This document shows, in pieces, positions 1 through 11,113 of a stretch of 64,000 nt of DNA. Source of the stretch: Bryum argenteum (taxonomy: Eukaryota > Streptophyta > Bryopsida > Bryales > Bryaceae); NCBI GenBank assembly GCA_037043015.1, contig CM073331.1, positions 4,051,501 to 4,115,500 of the forward strand, read 5' to 3'. The number at the start of each line of letters is the position of its first letter. The stretch's first letter is position 1. The position numbers were made by a program, and so were the translations under genes. The notes beneath the pieces were generated by a model, which saw nothing but the letters and a program-made list of their open reading frames with translations, made no database searches and had not been told where the DNA came from.

Positions 1-14
1 AATTTCTGGCATAG

Positions 15-1826
15 ATGCCTTCCGTTCTTTCTCAATGTGTGCTGTTGCAGGCGGAAGCTAGCTCGCTACAACATGGTCAATGGGCGGAGGACCTGAAGTC
101 GATTGGGTACGGAGACCCCTTACCGGCTCCTTCACCATCAGTTCAAGCCACTCTGGCTTCGCTCAGATCCCCTGAGATCCATTCCTTCATCCAGGAAACG
201 GACAAGAGCGCCCTACTCGACCTTGACGAAGATGGTGAGCATGCGCCACTGTTACTTGCCACTCTTGATCTTTCACAGTGGACACTGATTTTGAATATCA
301 CAATTCGGGATTCTCCTGAAAAGGCTCTGGCTCAACTGCGGGTGGCCCATACTCAACTGGCGGAGATTCTTGATTGGGAAAATGATGAGCTGCTCCAGGC
401 TGAAAAGGACTCTGTTGCCGTTGACTCTGCACTGAAAGCCGCGAATCCCCATGAAGCTGCGTCCCACCCAACTGCATTTTCTGGCCCGTCCACGACGGCT
501 AACCACCCGTTCCTCAGTGGGCTCAATATTGCACCAGCTGAAAAAGCGGCATTAGAAGATCTGGTCGTGACGATTCAATCTTCCCAGACCGAGAAGGACC
601 TCGCACTCCTCTTGGCGTCCGGCAAGGGACCAGTCGCGCCGTTCACTCCTGCTCGCTCGATCGAAGCCCAAGTTGCTTCTAAGGCTCACAGATGCTGGGG
701 ACTGTCGAACATCAACCTTCTTGCTCCAATTTCCGTCCCGATGTGGAAGACATGGACGAATATGAGCGGTAAGGAAGTCGAGGCCCTGAAAGCGAATGCT
801 ATCCACGGTACTGGTATCCTCCGTGAGGGCCAACTGATCCCTGGAGCCTTCCCTCTCGTCCTGTATGATCACCAGAAATGTGCTTCTCCTGAAGTACGAG
901 TGCTCACCAAGCAAGCGCTGAACTCGAACTTTGGCCGCATCGAGAAATACTCGTCAGCAATTTGGAACTGCCAGAGACCCTACCTCCGCTGCACCTGTAA
1001 GCCCGATGCGTCTAAGGGGTGTAAGGGAGACGTTATGTGGTTCGACCAGGCGGTCTGGTTCATGGCCAATAACCTCCACGTGTTTTTTGATGACGAGTAC
1101 CCTACTCTATCAGCCAAGTTTGGAGCGTTTATCATATGGCTGAGTGACGCAGCCCGCGTAGCTGTGAGGCACCAGATCACATTCCATTTTATACGGGACA
1201 TGATGGTCGAGGCGGCCTTGCAATTTGCAAGCGACCCCAACGCGAAGCTTCTTGCTTCCCAACCACCAGGTGCTGGTATACGGCAAATAGAACGCTGGAT
1301 TAAGCCAGCATCCTTCTCCGCTGCCAACCCTGTGACTCCGAGCTCGCACCCCCAGAGCAAGCGCCCACGCTTGGGTATTAACTGTAACATCCCTGCACCG
1401 ACTGGCGAGGAAAGTCATACGCCACAGCAACCTCGCAGTGGCTCTCGCAGCACTGGACGTGGAGGACGTGGTGGATATAACCGCCAATACCGTCCTACTC
1501 CCCAGTCTACGCCGCCGCTACGTCAGCATCCACGGCCTTCACCCACTACACGTGGTGGCCACCATCAACATTCCCCCAATGAGGCGTTTGTATTTACAGG
1601 ACCCGCGTACCGGAACTCGCTGGCTCCACGCAGCTCTATCCAAATTTCTCCTGCTGAATCTCATGCAACCTTATCTCTTGCTCCAGCAGCGAGTGGGTCT
1701 TCTCCGCTTCTGAACTCGCCTTCACTATCCAACAACGGCGCATCCTCCACAGCCAAAACTGCTCCTCGCTTCGAGCGATCAGCCATGAAGGGACGTTTCC
1801 TTGATTGGGACTCGTTGACGGACTGA
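15..1826 (+). CDS. Retroelement ORF1, RGG-rich RNA-binding-like protein
   Basis: A 603-aa uninterrupted frame. The N-terminal third is acidic with helical stretches. A middle region (about residues 215-410) has conserved-looking Trp/Cys positions, including a short cluster YLRCTCKPD followed by GCKGD that could be a small metal site. The C-terminal third is Pro/Ser/Gly rich with a basic RGG-like tract near residue 480 (STGRGGRGGYNRQ), a feature of RNA-binding proteins. It lies 88 bases upstream of the reverse transcriptase frame on the same strand and is most simply its ORF1 partner, packaging or chaperoning the element RNA. No family is recognised with certainty. The start is the first ATG in the window, so an upstream start cannot be excluded. 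Confidence 0.6.
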   Translation: MPSVLSQCVLLQAEASSLQHGQWAEDLKSIGYGDPLPAPSPSVQATLASLRSPEIHSFIQETDKSALLDLDEDGEHAPLLLATLDLSQWTLILNITIRDSPEKALAQLRVAHTQLAEILDWENDELLQAEKDSVAVDSALKAANPHEAASHPTAFSGPSTTANHPFLSGLNIAPAEKAALEDLVVTIQSSQTEKDLALLLASGKGPVAPFTPARSIEAQVASKAHRCWGLSNINLLAPISVPMWKTWTNMSGKEVEALKANAIHGTGILREGQLIPGAFPLVLYDHQKCASPEVRVLTKQALNSNFGRIEKYSSAIWNCQRPYLRCTCKPDASKGCKGDVMWFDQAVWFMANNLHVFFDDEYPTLSAKFGAFIIWLSDAARVAVRHQITFHFIRDMMVEAALQFASDPNAKLLASQPPGAGIRQIERWIKPASFSAANPVTPSSHPQSKRPRLGINCNIPAPTGEESHTPQQPRSGSRSTGRGGRGGYNRQYRPTPQSTPPLRQHPRPSPTTRGGHHQHSPNEAFVFTGPAYRNSLAPRSSIQISPAESHATLSLAPAASGSSPLLNSPSLSNNGASSTAKTAPRFERSAMKGRFLDWDSLTD

Positions 1827-1914
1827 TATATCATCATGTTTTTCTGCAGATCCACCTAACAGGTCTCTCGCCCGAGATGCCTACGGGAGGATTCACCTAC
1901 AGCGAACTAACACG

Positions 1915-4002
1915 ATGCAAGGCGTCACATTTCTACCTGTGCACTATAGTAGCCGAGCAATGGAGTGGATAAACCTCCGCCAGACATTCAGGGCAGTCCT
2001 ATCCCACTTCGGTCTTTCAGAGCAAGTTAGCATAGACAATATTGCGTTCTCGTGGTCCTATGACCGGAACGTGTCTACTCATGTCTATAAACCCTCGGTG
2101 GTTTTCAAGCACTTCTCTTTCATTCATCTCCTAGATTCCGATGATGTCTGTATATGCATGTCTGCGCATCGATTTCGATCTTTCATTGATCCACTCACGA
2201 TCCTTGAACGCTCTGACTTCTGTAAGCCTGCTCTTCACGTACGCACAATGGATTTGCGGATCATACAGAATCCGAAACTCCGTGATGCTCTAGCTCAAGG
2301 CTTAAATCATATACCACTGTCCCCGACAAATCTGAATGATGCGGTACATATTACCCTTCTAGCCTTTGAACGGTTATTCTATTTGCTGCGGTTACAGGAT
2401 TATGGGTTATCTCTTCACGAGGCCTCAACATTCTGTCGACAGCTCTGCATTGACACACTCTACGCAGCCTCCCGTTCAAATAGATTCGGATTTAAGTACT
2501 CAGGCCCAGCATTATTCTCGCATAAGGCTGTGAATGATGAGCTTAGATGGCTGCTTACACATCTGTACATTTCTGGACTCGACAAGGCTAACAACAACCC
2601 TTGCTTCATGTGTATAAAACACATTCGTCTTCAGGCTTTCCAACGACTATCCAGCGAGGATTTTACTCCTTGCAAGACGGATATGGTCTGGGATTTACCA
2701 TCGGTTGTGCTTGAGTCGGTGAAGCATGATCTTCTCGATCTGCTTCCTGAAGCACCTCCAATACATATGGCTCTCCCATTTCTTATGGCCTCATATAAAC
2801 AACACAAACAGAAATACCGCTGGCTGACGAATGCGTTCCACACTATCTACACAAATTTAGCTTCTCTACTCACTATCGCCACCATGGAGATTTCGGAATC
2901 ATTCCGCTGCTGGGCACGAAAAACTGTCTCTGGGTATCGGAAGTTCCTGGATGTGGACACCTCCATCTTCTGGATGGTCGATTCTATATTACAGGTCACA
3001 CTTAATCTCCCACAAACGATACAAGACGTATACGTTGCAGACATTACAAAATGTTTTGAATCGATTCCGTTGACTGGCCCAGACAACTTGCTGGATGCTG
3101 TCCGTTTCATCCTCAAGATTGGCTACAGGGAGGCCTCCATACAACACCCAAAATCCATCACTAAACTGTGGATTAAGCTTAATCTTGATTCTTCACCGTC
3201 CTCTGCTCGGTGGGATACGACCAAGCCACGCTATGGTACCTGGTTTGAAATGCCACTAGAGCGTCTTCTAGCTCTACACTCATGGCTTATGAAGAATTGT
3301 ATGGTTTCCCTGGGCGATAGAGTATGGAAGCAAGCTAAAGGAATACCGATGGGTTTCAGCTGTTCACCGCTTTGGTGTAACCTTTACCTTACCTCTTATG
3401 AGGTGAGGTTTATACAACGATTAGCTTCCTTAGGTCATACACATCTTTTAACAAAATTCCAGCACGCGTTCAGATACATCGACGACATTTGCTGGCTGAA
3501 TGTCGAAACTCCACAGATGTTCCTTAACCCCTTGCAACCTCGCGAGGAATCCAATCCATTTTGGATTTATCCATTGCATGTGCTCGAAATCAAGCCTGAA
3601 ATCGAGCGGTTTGATCCAAACAACCCTTTACGGGGCATTAGCGCTCACTTCATGAACATGCAGATCGATGTCCACCCTACAGACCCCTCTGGCTTTAGTA
3701 TAAGGAAGTTTGACAAACGTCGAGCCCTTCCATTCAAATATACACAGTTTATTAAGTTCCACTCGAACCGGCCTGTTAGAAATGCTTACAACATCATTCT
3801 TTCACAGGTCCTACCTATTCTATACCTGTCTAATTCAGCCCAGGCGGCTATAGATGAGATAACTGAGCTTTTCACTACTTTGACTCGGAATGGCTTTAAA
3901 TATGACCGCCTTCGTGCCAAAGTGACTAAATGGCTTACTGACGGCCACTTCCCAGGCTCTAAGATTGATATTCGTGCGGTAACACATGCAATCAATTTGT
4001 AA
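1915..4002 (+). CDS. Reverse transcriptase, Penelope-like, no endonuclease domain
   Basis: A 695-aa frame. The RT fingers and palm are visible: catalytic Asp 376 in VADITKCFESIP, the primer-grip-like GIPMGFSCSPLWCNLYL near residue 476, and the catalytic YIDD box at residues 521-524 in HAFRYIDDICWL. The thumb near 600-680 has KFHSNRPVRN and TRNGFKYDRL, like the Penelope thumb pattern. About 370 residues precede the first catalytic motif, longer than in group II or LTR enzymes and consistent with the N-terminal extension of endonuclease-less Penelope elements. The frame ends soon after the thumb with no GIY-YIG or RNase H. Function: copying the element RNA, possibly primed on exposed chromosome ends. 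Alternatives are a domesticated rvt-type gene or another RT lineage. Confidence 0.65.
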   Translation: MQGVTFLPVHYSSRAMEWINLRQTFRAVLSHFGLSEQVSIDNIAFSWSYDRNVSTHVYKPSVVFKHFSFIHLLDSDDVCICMSAHRFRSFIDPLTILERSDFCKPALHVRTMDLRIIQNPKLRDALAQGLNHIPLSPTNLNDAVHITLLAFERLFYLLRLQDYGLSLHEASTFCRQLCIDTLYAASRSNRFGFKYSGPALFSHKAVNDELRWLLTHLYISGLDKANNNPCFMCIKHIRLQAFQRLSSEDFTPCKTDMVWDLPSVVLESVKHDLLDLLPEAPPIHMALPFLMASYKQHKQKYRWLTNAFHTIYTNLASLLTIATMEISESFRCWARKTVSGYRKFLDVDTSIFWMVDSILQVTLNLPQTIQDVYVADITKCFESIPLTGPDNLLDAVRFILKIGYREASIQHPKSITKLWIKLNLDSSPSSARWDTTKPRYGTWFEMPLERLLALHSWLMKNCMVSLGDRVWKQAKGIPMGFSCSPLWCNLYLTSYEVRFIQRLASLGHTHLLTKFQHAFRYIDDICWLNVETPQMFLNPLQPREESNPFWIYPLHVLEIKPEIERFDPNNPLRGISAHFMNMQIDVHPTDPSGFSIRKFDKRRALPFKYTQFIKFHSNRPVRNAYNIILSQVLPILYLSNSAQAAIDEITELFTTLTRNGFKYDRLRAKVTKWLTDGHFPGSKIDIRAVTHAINL

Positions 4003-5831
4003 CTATATCGACATTTCCTAGACCTTTCTTTCACAAGGTGCTACTCCCTACACCTCTCAATCGACCTTACAGCAACTATAGTTGTATGATACCATGTACT
4101 CGAAGCATTCGTGCTCGTATAGTACAATTCGGAACAAAACGAGCGTCTGGTTATGTTTCAGCAAAGAGAACTATCGTACTCCTGCCCTAGTGTACAAGGT
4201 ACGATTTTAAGTATTTTTTGAGCCTGGTATGCACCTCTGTTTAGAGTGGTGACATACCAGGTCTCATTCTAGACAGAGGATTGCTAACCAGGGGTTGGTG
4301 GCGGGTCTCTCTCTCTCTCTCTCTCTCGAAACTGGGCTTATTTTGTCAAATACGCCTTCCCATGAATTTAACACGATATGACAAATCTGAACGATTCTTG
4401 TATTCTTCACAGCATGTTGCAACCTCAAACATGTGGGCTTCAGTGGATACACTGTTCCCACCCTCCTTCCCAACACAGTATACCTGTCATGACTTTCTAC
4501 GGTAATCCATGAGCTAAATCAAAGCTTATAACAGCCTGTACAGCATGACTGACTGGGCTGATACCCTGGCCGTTACACGATGGGGTCACTTAACTGCGCA
4601 CGCATGCCCGGGCGCTACCCCCGTTACATGCCCGCCCAAGTGGACTTCTGCACCTCTGGTACCTGTGAATGACATACCCAACCTCCGATGCTTACAACCG
4701 GACTGGCTTTCCTGTCATAAACACACATGATACCCGGAGAAGCAAGTAGCGTACATCACCTGCATCACGTGTTGTACGAAATGCACATGGTGCGTAATGA
4801 TTCCTTCTTGAGCCAGCCGCCTCGCCATCCCGCCATGAATCACCCAATGCAGACACACAAGAAGGGTCCGGCTAGTTCCTCCTTCATCTGTAACGTTCAA
4901 GTGCAGCTGCTTCCGCTTCTTGCTGACCCTGTGTAGTTCGGTGCTCGTGCCTGGTGATTCCTGTGCGAATCCATGAACGCAAACATGACTCAGGTTCCGT
5001 GATTTACTGGCTGTGCGCTGTTAAGCTTTCGAGAGCAGACGTTACTGACCACCTCGCGATTGATGTTCCGCAGATTACTTTGCGCAACCTGTGCAAATTA
5101 TAGGATGTAGCATATCATGAGTCTCGTAGCGTTGTCCTAAGCTGTGATTCGGATGACAACGTGACGTTCTGCTGAAGACACCTCGCGTGCGTGCACTAAC
5201 ACACTGTTTGTATGTTGGGGTATATGGGCGCAGGTGAGGCAGGACGTCCTCAACTTAGAGCGATGCTCTAGACTTGTGGATGGTTCTTTTTCCTACTCAT
5301 TCAACTCTCTGTTGTGTATCGTTGGTTGATCACACATTCCGCTGTAGGGTCCAAGAACTAGTTTCTTGCTTCAAGAAAGGCCTCGTGTGGCTCTGTGCTT
5401 TTACTACAGATACCAGCCACGATAACCATACTTCATGCCCTTATTAGTAATCAGCGGCTACATGTCGATAGACCTCACCAGATAGTAGGTAGTCTGCGAT
5501 GGACTTCTCAGTGCATCGGTAATACTGTACCCACCCTCCCTCCCGTATGAATCTCGAGGGTGCCTCTACTATCGTGATTTTGCATGGGTTTGGGCAATTT
5601 TGTTTGCCTGTCCCGCTACGAAGTTTATACCAGCAAAGATTCGCTGGTATTAAGCAATCTCTAACAGTCCCTTAGTTCTTGAACTTCTTGACTGTGATGC
5701 TCTGAATGTATGATACCCTGTACGGGCTCTTACTTGAAGTGATCGCACTGGCTGTATGAGAATATTCGTGTGGACATTGTTATGCCTCGAATTGAACGAA
5801 AGATCCCTGAATTGGGGTGACGAAACAAATG

Positions 5832-5835
<4 letters not shown>
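4003..5835. other. No gene seen; 3' flank of the retroelement
   Basis: Mixed-composition DNA with no convincing reading frame. It holds a short CT microsatellite (about 4306-4327). The motif GTATGATACC recurs near 4084 and 5706 (and partly near 4728), so parts may be related copies or untranslated retroelement sequence. No telomeric repeat or TSD is apparent. Confidence 0.5.

Positions 5836-5868
<33 letters not shown>
5836..5868. repeat. (TC)n microsatellite
   Basis: Sixteen or so uninterrupted TC units, just downstream of the retroelement flank. It marks the passage into the AT-rich repeat region. Confidence 0.9.
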
Positions 5869-5869
<1 letters not shown>

Positions 5870-6178
5870 GTTTCTATTGTTTACTAAATTGAACACGAGA
5901 AATGAATTTATTAGTTTTCTTTTACATGTATTGAAACTTGTTCTCCTCTTCTATCTTCCAAAATACATGCCAAATTTTTCAAATGGTTGGTTGTAGGTGC
6001 CTCTACCTTAGCGTGTATGCAACTTGAAAGTTTGTGTACAAAGAGAACAAACTTTTTAATGTGAAAATCTCTACAAGTTCAATTGGTTATCTAAATATCA
6101 TTCTTAGGAGAGTGCTCTAAGGTGGACATGATGAACTCTTAAAAGTCCACATAATTCAAACTTAGTCATATTGATTCT

Positions 6179-6448
6179 TTAACCCCTAAACGACTACGGC
6201 CACCGATTCGGCTTTTACTGTCAAGGCCAAAAAAAAAATTACAGTCAACTTCAAATGTTATGATCTCACATCTAGTGATGATCCAACGGTTGAAAATTTT
6301 CACACTACTACCGATGGTAGTCTACTTCAAGATCCCACGGTTAAAATTCTCAAAAATTTGCAAAAAAAATTGGATGTACCCCCATTAGTACATAGTGGTC
6401 AATGTTGGGATCTCAAGCTCCCAAAACATCGTGGATCTTTAGGGGTTA
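6179..6448. mobile_element. TTAA-bounded MITE, CCCCTAAA ends
   Basis: Begins TTAACCCCTAAA and ends CTTTAGGGGTTAG, so the terminal inverted repeat is about 12 bp and one flanking TTAA has become TTAG. The interior carries the core seen in other members of this superfamily: a TTATGATCTCACA-like stretch, ATCCAACGGTTGA, then ATCCCACGGTT about 55 bases further on. No coding capacity. TTAA targets plus ends starting with C runs are the signature of piggyBac-type elements; that assignment is inference. Confidence 0.65.
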
Positions 6449-6470
6449 GTCATTAAAGCTCTATGGATAT

Positions 6471-6800
6471 TTAACCCCTAATGTCGTAAGGCCTCAAAAC
6501 TGCCAAAAGCCTCAAAACAACCCTCACTCATTGAAAGGTGCATATTTTTAATTTTTGGGGAATTCTTGACTATGTAACTGTAGGATCTAGTACTATGATA
6601 TGTAAACGTCGCTACTTTCCAAACTAAACAAAAGAGAATGCCTTTTTCCTTGGAGACTTACTAGTAAGAACTTTCCTTCTAGAAGCATATTGCGATATAA
6701 TGGAACGGTGAACCACGGGAGAGTAGTACGTGCTCTAAGGATATTCCATCTTGTTAACCCCTAAAGGTCTAAGCGTGCCGTGACGACCAGTAGAATACAA
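6471..6800. repeat. Two unpaired TTAA-type element ends
   Basis: TTAACCCCTAATGTCG at 6471 and TTAACCCCTAAAGGTC at 6756 both look like left ends of the TTAA superfamily, but no matching right end (TTTAGGGGTTAA) is found after either. They are probably decayed or truncated copies. Confidence 0.4.
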
Positions 6801-8809
6801 TGTATTTTGGTTGTATTTGGAGTGAATGCATACCTTTAATGGGTTTGAGTTCAAAGAAGAAGTTGACATTTGAATTAATGCGGTTATAGTGAGCTATTAC
6901 AATTCCAGTTTAGAGTTTCTTGTTGGTAGCAAATCCTAATTATACGACAGCGTACATACTATCCCCAAGGGACTTTTAAGAATTAAGAAATATGAAAACC
7001 AAACAAGTTCTACTTAATTGTCGTTCAATAGTATTTCATGTGATACACGCAAAACCACCTCGAGCATGCTCGCAATGATTTTAACGGTCAACGGATCCTC
7101 TTGTGGACTAATACACAACAACGTCCTCCTCGGTTGGGACACCTTAAAATATTTACTCTTGAAAATTGTGTGTGTACGAACGATGCTGGCATGGTTTGTT
7201 AGACTTGGTCACCCTGAACCATAAGAACCCATTTAAATTTCAAACACGTCGATATCATTTTGTTAAAAAGGGCATGACTTTTATGCCCATAATTTTGCCC
7301 ATCCTTTTATTTTGATTTAAAAAAAAAAAAAATTTTAAAGTTGCCATTTTGCACGTCATCTGATCCATAACCATGTCATAGAGCCTATCTTGTACCGAAC
7401 AATTTTGCCCAACAAACTCTAAATGTGTTTTTAAAAAACCCGACGTGTTTTTCGCCAATTTCAAGGTTGTTTCGGTTCGGTGAATAGGTAACATTCCTAT
7501 GTATGGAGAATATAACATAAAATCGGCGGTGATTGGGTGGAGTGTAGGTTTTGTCATCCTCGTTCATCGTCCCTATAAATCAATTTTTTTTTTAAAATTT
7601 TATGAGCGAGGTACTTCCAATGATAAGAAAAAGAAGGAAACATCAATTTCGAAGCACGGTGACGTGCTCCCTATTCGGTGTGCACGAAAAAATGGGGAAA
7701 AAAATGATGCCTTTTGTATGGGGCCCATGGTTTCTTCTTGTGTTAGAACTCCCAAAAAACGGATCACATTATTGAAAACTTGGTTTATGAGGACACACTT
7801 GCTAAGGACCAAGTATCAAGGAGCATTTTTTATTATAATAATAAGATTGTTTTGATGAAAATAAAACCTACTTTGAATGAGAGCAAATCAAATGATGGAC
7901 ACTACGTAACCCTTAAGTTTTGTGTCGCAAATTTGTCTCTTTATCAAAATGAACTCTTTGAATTTCAAGGTTTTATGAACCCCAATCCACAAAACAATTG
8001 ATGGATTTTGGAGTTAATTTGGTGTAATAGTCATGTTTTGGATTTTAAACTTTCGATTCTTTTGTAATTTTAAGATCATAATGTTCAAATTACGGTGAAA
8101 TTGACTTCTAAAAACCCTCAATTTGGATTTTACAAGACTTTAGATGGTAAGGAAAAGCTAATTCTTAAGATATGATTTTTAGAGAACTACTTTTGATATA
8201 ATAAGTAAGACGGATTTTAGATGCCATATTCATGTAGTAACTTATTGACATTAGCTTGCCAAAGGAATAATAAATACAAATTAAAGTTGTCTTTTACACA
8301 TAGATTAACCAAATCCAAGAGTCTATGCATGCTACCAACATTAGTTTGAGGAGGGGTATAATTTAATACGACAACTGTAGGTGTATTACATAAGTAATTT
8401 ACAACTAAATAACATTTGAGAAATAAAGAAATATCAAGTAAGATAGGGTTATTAGCTTGTTGGAATGGAATGCACCATAAGGAATCGAAGTAGCGTGTCC
8501 TAAAAGCGCCACCTTAAGAGATCTGACCTATTTTTAGCATCAGTAAATTCAAAATAAAATTATGACCACATTCGAAATAGGTTTTCGGGAGGATTGCAAA
8601 AATTTGCAACATGTAATTCGCATTTGTGAATTTTATACGAAATTCCAAAGTGCTAAGTAAGATTTGACCCAATTGGGTTATATACAAATGAGGTACATCT
8701 GTATTTTCACAATCTACAAATGAGGTACAGATTGCTTTTGGGTACGGAGCGCTTTTAGGATTGCCTACCATACATCATGAGAGATTCCTTGCAATGCTCT
8801 TAACCCCTA
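6801..8809. other. AT-rich intergenic DNA, no gene
   Basis: About 2 kb with only short chance frames and A/T homopolymers. Near 8690-8735 the phrase CAATCTACAAATGAGGTACA occurs twice in tandem. No element boundaries were recognised. Confidence 0.5.
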
Positions 8810-9690
8810 ACTTTCCTTGAAGCCCGAAACGGGCTTTTGCAATTCCGGGCAGCCTAGATGAAGGGGTTAAAAGTAATATTTTTGCCTAAAAATTTTATCG
8901 AGTCCTCCTTATACTGCAAAGTGTATGTGGTAAAATTTTCAAAGTCAAATTCCAACTTTCGAGTCTTCTAGGACGATCCTTGGGTTGCGAGCCGAGATGG
9001 GGCAGCTCAAAAAAGTGACTTTTTTGAATTTTTTTTTTTTGAAACATGATCATTACTAAATCACTACTCAAATTTCAAAGTGACTCAAGTCAAAAAGCTT
9101 ACCAATTTTACAAGGGCAGCCTCCAAAAAACTTTAGAACCAATCTTCGCAATACCCAAAAAAACTTGGGAGACAAACTTTGGATGTTATGATCTCTCAAA
9201 TGGTAAACATCCAACGGTCGATTTTTTGAAGAGTAATCAGGCATATTCTTAGGTACAAGATCTTACGGTTGGAAGTTTTAAAAAAAGAATAGAAATCGGT
9301 TTACACCCCCACGAGTGCTTAGAGGTAGAGTTTTTTTGGGTATTGGGAAGATTGGTTTAAAATTTTGGAGGCTGCCCTTGTAAAATTGGTAAACTTTTTG
9401 ACTTGAGTCACTTTGAAATTTGAGTAGTGATTTAGTAATGATCATGTTTCAAAAAAAAAAATTCAAAAAAGTCACTTTTTTGAGCTGCCCCATCTCGGCT
9501 CGCAACCCAAGGATCGTCCTAGAAGACTCGAAAGTTGGAATTTGACTTTGAAAATTTTACCACATACACTTTGCAGTATAAGGAGGACTCGATAAAAATT
9601 TTAAGCAAAAATATTACTTCTAACCCCTTCATCTAGGCTGCCCGGAATTGCAAAAGCCCGTTTCGGGCTTCAAGGAAAGTTAGGGGTTAA
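8810..9690. mobile_element. Fold-back TTAA element, ~355-bp inverted arms
   Basis: Flanked by TTAA at 8810-8813 and 9687-9690. The left arm (about 8814-9168) is repeated in inverted orientation at about 9331-9686 with very few differences. Both outer ends read CCCCTAACTTTCCTTGAAGC and contain a small internal palindrome, GCCCGAAACGGGC. The ~160-bp spacer is the conserved core of the superfamily (TTATGATCTCTCAAATGG, ATCCAACGGTCG, then a TCTTACGGTTGG). The near identity of the arms means the whole unit would fold into a long hairpin if transcribed. It carries no transposase, so it is a non-autonomous fold-back derivative. Confidence 0.85.
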
Positions 9691-10747
9691 AAATGTTTGA
9701 CTATTGTTTGTAGAATCCCCTAGACGGTATTACACGCTTCTAAAAGTAGAATGACATACTTAAAAAAATCTCCCAAAGTTTGAAGAGTTCTTCTAAGTAT
9801 AGTATCTTCATCATATTATATAAAAACCTTTGCTTAAACCCTAAGGATCCTTGTCATTGTACTAACATCTGCATGTTATCTTCTAACAACTTCAAATAGT
9901 ACAACCTTGAAGAGTGAGAGTTGGTGGGTATATACCCATACAAGTTAGGTACAAAATCTTACATACTAAAAAAACATGTTTCGAATTTACAAACTCCAAA
10001 TTTATGCTTTAAAAAAATCAACCTCGCTAAAATTGTGCTCGCATCAAAGTATTTTTCGGTTATACATAAAATTGTTGCTTGTTCGAGATAGATTTGTAAA
10101 CGAGGGGGGACCTCATATGAGCATGATCCCATCTCCCGAGAAAAATGTGAGTCAACAAGGGGCCCCAAAGTTATTCCTCTAACCGTTAAGACGATAAAAA
10201 AAGAATGTAGCCATTTCGGTTGAGCACGGCAACTCGCATGACCATGTCATGGCGACCGCATAAGATACTAGTTTTTTTCGGGGACGCAACCAAGGTTTTT
10301 AATTTTTTTCGGGAGAGTTTGATTTCGTTTTTTAAAAACCTTTTTTTTTTTTTTTTTGGTTGAAACGGAAACAACTGGCATGCTTACGAAAAAGTCAAAT
10401 CCAAAATGAATCTATAGCTATGCCTCCAACCTTTTTTTGCGCGTAAGTCTAGCCATGCCTGCCTAGCTACTCAAAGAGCCAATGCGCAAACCAAAGGTGA
10501 TTCTCGAATTTGTTATGTGGATTAGGACACTGAACCCATGGATGTCAGTAAGGGCCCACTCGCACTTACAGTGTACTTACCAACAAGTTTACGTTTGTCG
10601 CGGTAACTATTAACGTACCTAAAAAAACACAAAAAAACAACGCGGTGAGCTTTCTAGTGTGCTTTGTAGTTCGCAATTTGGATCATTTTCAAGAACATGA
10701 CGACTCTTTGAAAATTGAATGTATGTTACTCTCAAATTGAATGTATG
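9691..10747. other. AT-rich intergenic DNA, no gene
   Basis: No reading frame with gene-like composition. Contains poly-A/T runs, for example around 10340-10360. Confidence 0.5.
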
Positions 10748-10834
10748 TAATTGTCCTGTAGGTTCTCTCAAATCTATCTCTTAAGGTAGATTTGAGAGAA
10801 CCTACTGTACAATAATAATGGGACAAAGGGAGTA
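10748..10834. mobile_element. Stowaway-like MITE, damaged left end
   Basis: An internal palindrome (GTAGGTTCTCTCAAATCTA inverted as TAGATTTGAGAGAACCTAC) and the right end GGGACAAAGGGAGTA match the Stowaway copies at 16937 and 38949. The left CTCCCTCCGTCCC end is missing and replaced by unrelated sequence. Confidence 0.65.
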
Positions 10835-11005
10835 GTTTGTTTCGCGATGTGGAAGTTGGGCGTAATTGGAGGATAACCAAATTTCGGTGTGCTATGTTTG
10901 AGTGCAACTAGAAGGGGAGAGCCAAATCTAAACTGTCATCAAGGAGGAACTAGATGATGACGTGAAATGCCTAAGTAGGCGTACGACAAGCCAAAAGCCA
11001 ACAGA

Positions 11006-11113
11006 AGAATGAGTTTTCATAAATAAATAAGAACACCAGACCCTTGTAGGGTTGGTGTCTATAAATTGCCCGTTCAACTTACCCTTGATGATATGCCTAG
11101 AATAAGTTTTCAC
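11006..11113 (-). mobile_element. ~80-bp mini-SINE with target duplication
   Basis: A 78-bp body (11021-11098) lies between imperfect 15-bp direct repeats, AGAATGAGTTTTCAT and AGAATAAGTTTTCAC. Read on the minus strand the body starts GGCATATCATCAAGGG, passes through GTTGAACGGGC, a stem-loop of ACCAACCC/GGGTCTGGT type, and ends in a TTAT-rich tail. The same start, stem-loop and tetranucleotide tail recur at 21761 and 35582. Flanking duplications plus a simple-repeat tail indicate retroposition. Confidence 0.65.

Larger units (their letters stand above)
1..4010 (+). mobile_element. Penelope-like (endonuclease-less) retroelement
   Basis: Two long same-strand reading frames separated by 88 bases, a 603-aa RNA-binding-like protein then a 695-aa reverse transcriptase, form a compact retroelement. 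No LTRs, integrase, apurinic endonuclease or GIY-YIG domain is visible. The RT spacing (ADITKCF, GIPMGFSCSP, YIDD, then a thumb with HSNRP and NGF) fits Penelope-like elements rather than LTR or LINE elements. Endonuclease-deficient members with a separate ORF1 are known from rotifers, fungi and some plants and are often telomere-associated. Both frames look whole, so the insertion may be recent. The true 5' end may lie before the window and the 3' end is undefined; no telomeric array is seen beside it. Family assignment is inference. Confidence 0.6.

Noticed and set aside
1-4010. DIRS-like, LINE or retroviral identity for the first element
   Set aside because: No tyrosine recombinase, RNase H, apurinic endonuclease, protease or LTR is visible; the RT motif layout fits Penelope better.
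7255-7557. 100-codon minus-strand frame
   Set aside because: Contains a poly-Phe run from a poly-A tract and has no domain; a chance frame in AT-rich DNA.
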